This document shows positions 63,525 to 64,000 of a stretch of DNA of 64,000 bases, in pieces. The notes beneath the pieces are model-generated. The model was not told the DNA's origin and ran no database searches. It saw nothing but the letters and a program-made list of their open reading frames with translations. The DNA comes from Acanthacorydalis orientalis. Its lineage: Eukaryota > Arthropoda > Insecta > Megaloptera > Corydalidae. The translations under genes were made by a program, and so were the position numbers. Every line of letters begins with the position of its first letter. Position 1 is the stretch's first letter. The DNA lies in the NCBI GenBank assembly GCA_034766995.1, contig CM068316.1, positions 9,501,700 through 9,565,699 of the forward strand. Reading direction: 5' to 3'.

Positions 63525-63900
63525 CAAATCGCGATGTCCGGCCAGTGGCTGTCACAGATACGCGCGCCCTTTGTGGCACCGCCGCGTGACGTTCCTTGTA
63601 TTCACTCGAACGCACACTTGTACAATTTCTTGTTCCATTCGTTCACGTACCACCCTTGCTGCAGATTGCTGCTGGTATATCGATTTTGAAATATTTACAT
63701 TCGCCGTCGGATCGCGAGAATCTGTTCGTCGACAGCGTACTGTGTCCATACAGTGGCCGGCTAGTGTACAAGACTCCTGCCCAACTGCCACTTGGAACAC
63801 AACGCGCGACTCGAGTCCGAAAACATTCGCGACACGATCTGCTCCGTAAACAATTTCGAAGTGAAGAGATGCTTTTGAACGAAGAAAAGAAACGAGGTAT
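63525..63900. other. GC-rich island at the right edge, possible first exon and promoter
   Basis: About 375 bp of balanced to GC-rich sequence, abruptly bounded by (TA)n on the left and AT-rich DNA on the right. Open frames exist on both strands (63571-63849 plus; 63552-63800 and 63643-63978 minus), the usual consequence of GC-rich DNA, and none is recognised. A short plus-strand frame ATGCTTTTGAACGAAGAAAA (63868) runs to AACGAG then GTATAC at about 63896, which could be a donor. It may be the 5' part of a gene continuing past 64000. Confidence 0.35.
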
Positions 63901-64000
63901 ACAATTTACGAACGGATTTGTAATCCAAACATATCTGCAGATTTCATTAAGCTTTTTTTCAATCTTGCAATTAAACAAATATTCTTTTTTTTTCTCAAAA

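Noticed and set aside
63520..63560. tRNA-like B-box sequence (AGTTCAAATCGCG)
   Set aside because: No matching A box at the right distance and no cloverleaf could be drawn, so it is not a tRNA.

Overview
This is a eukaryotic nuclear window from an insect, most likely a hymenopteran such as a bee or wasp. That placement is an inference from the extreme AT richness, short GT-AG introns, abundant mariner relics and insect-like orthologues; no marker in the window fixes the species. Most of the 64 kb is gene-free AT-rich DNA. It carries about forty (TA)n-type microsatellite arrays and a mixed set of decayed DNA transposons.

Three spliced genes can be read with confidence. A small COMM-domain gene (COMMD5-like C-terminal half, 100 aa, two exons) lies on the minus strand at 27373-27741. 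A BSD-domain gene orthologous to BSDC1 (365 aa, seven exons) lies on the plus strand at 29870-32701, arranged head-to-head with the COMM gene. The modifier subunit of glutamate-cysteine ligase, GCLM (264 aa, four exons), lies on the plus strand at 39105-40483. These are unrelated housekeeping functions: COMM proteins act in endosomal recycling complexes, BSD proteins are poorly characterised, and GCLM sets the rate of glutathione synthesis. There is no operon logic; each gene has its own intergenic space.

The left part (1-27 kb) holds microsatellites, a tandem duplication, a candidate promoter at about 1.05 kb with NRF1/ETS/CCAAT-like motifs, a hAT MITE with a perfect 8-bp target duplication (6.1 kb), a Penelope-like foldback (8.2 kb), several mariner relics (3.2, 8.5, 10.2, 16.9 and 18.8 kb), and an isolated 152-codon ORF of unusual composition (17.5 kb) that I do not recognise. 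The right part (41-64 kb) holds Tigger-like MITEs (42.1, 51.6 and 52.4 kb), a Tigger-like transposase relic (54 kb), a full-span Hsmar1-like mariner (46.1 kb) and a shorter relative (62.4 kb), two large local duplications (47.6-49.1 and 51.4-52.7 kb), and a Jockey-like ORF1 relic without ORF2 (55.9-57.2 kb). It also holds four islands of more balanced base composition (45.3, 50.7-51.2, 60.4 and 63.5 kb) that may be promoters or first exons of genes extending outside the window.

No tRNA, rRNA or CRISPR array was found. The items most worth a second look are the 17.5-kb ORF, the 8.2-kb foldback with a hammerhead-like motif, the divergent island at 50.7-51.2 kb, the possible stop-containing exon in BSDC1, and the (TA)n tracts abutting two GCLM splice acceptors.
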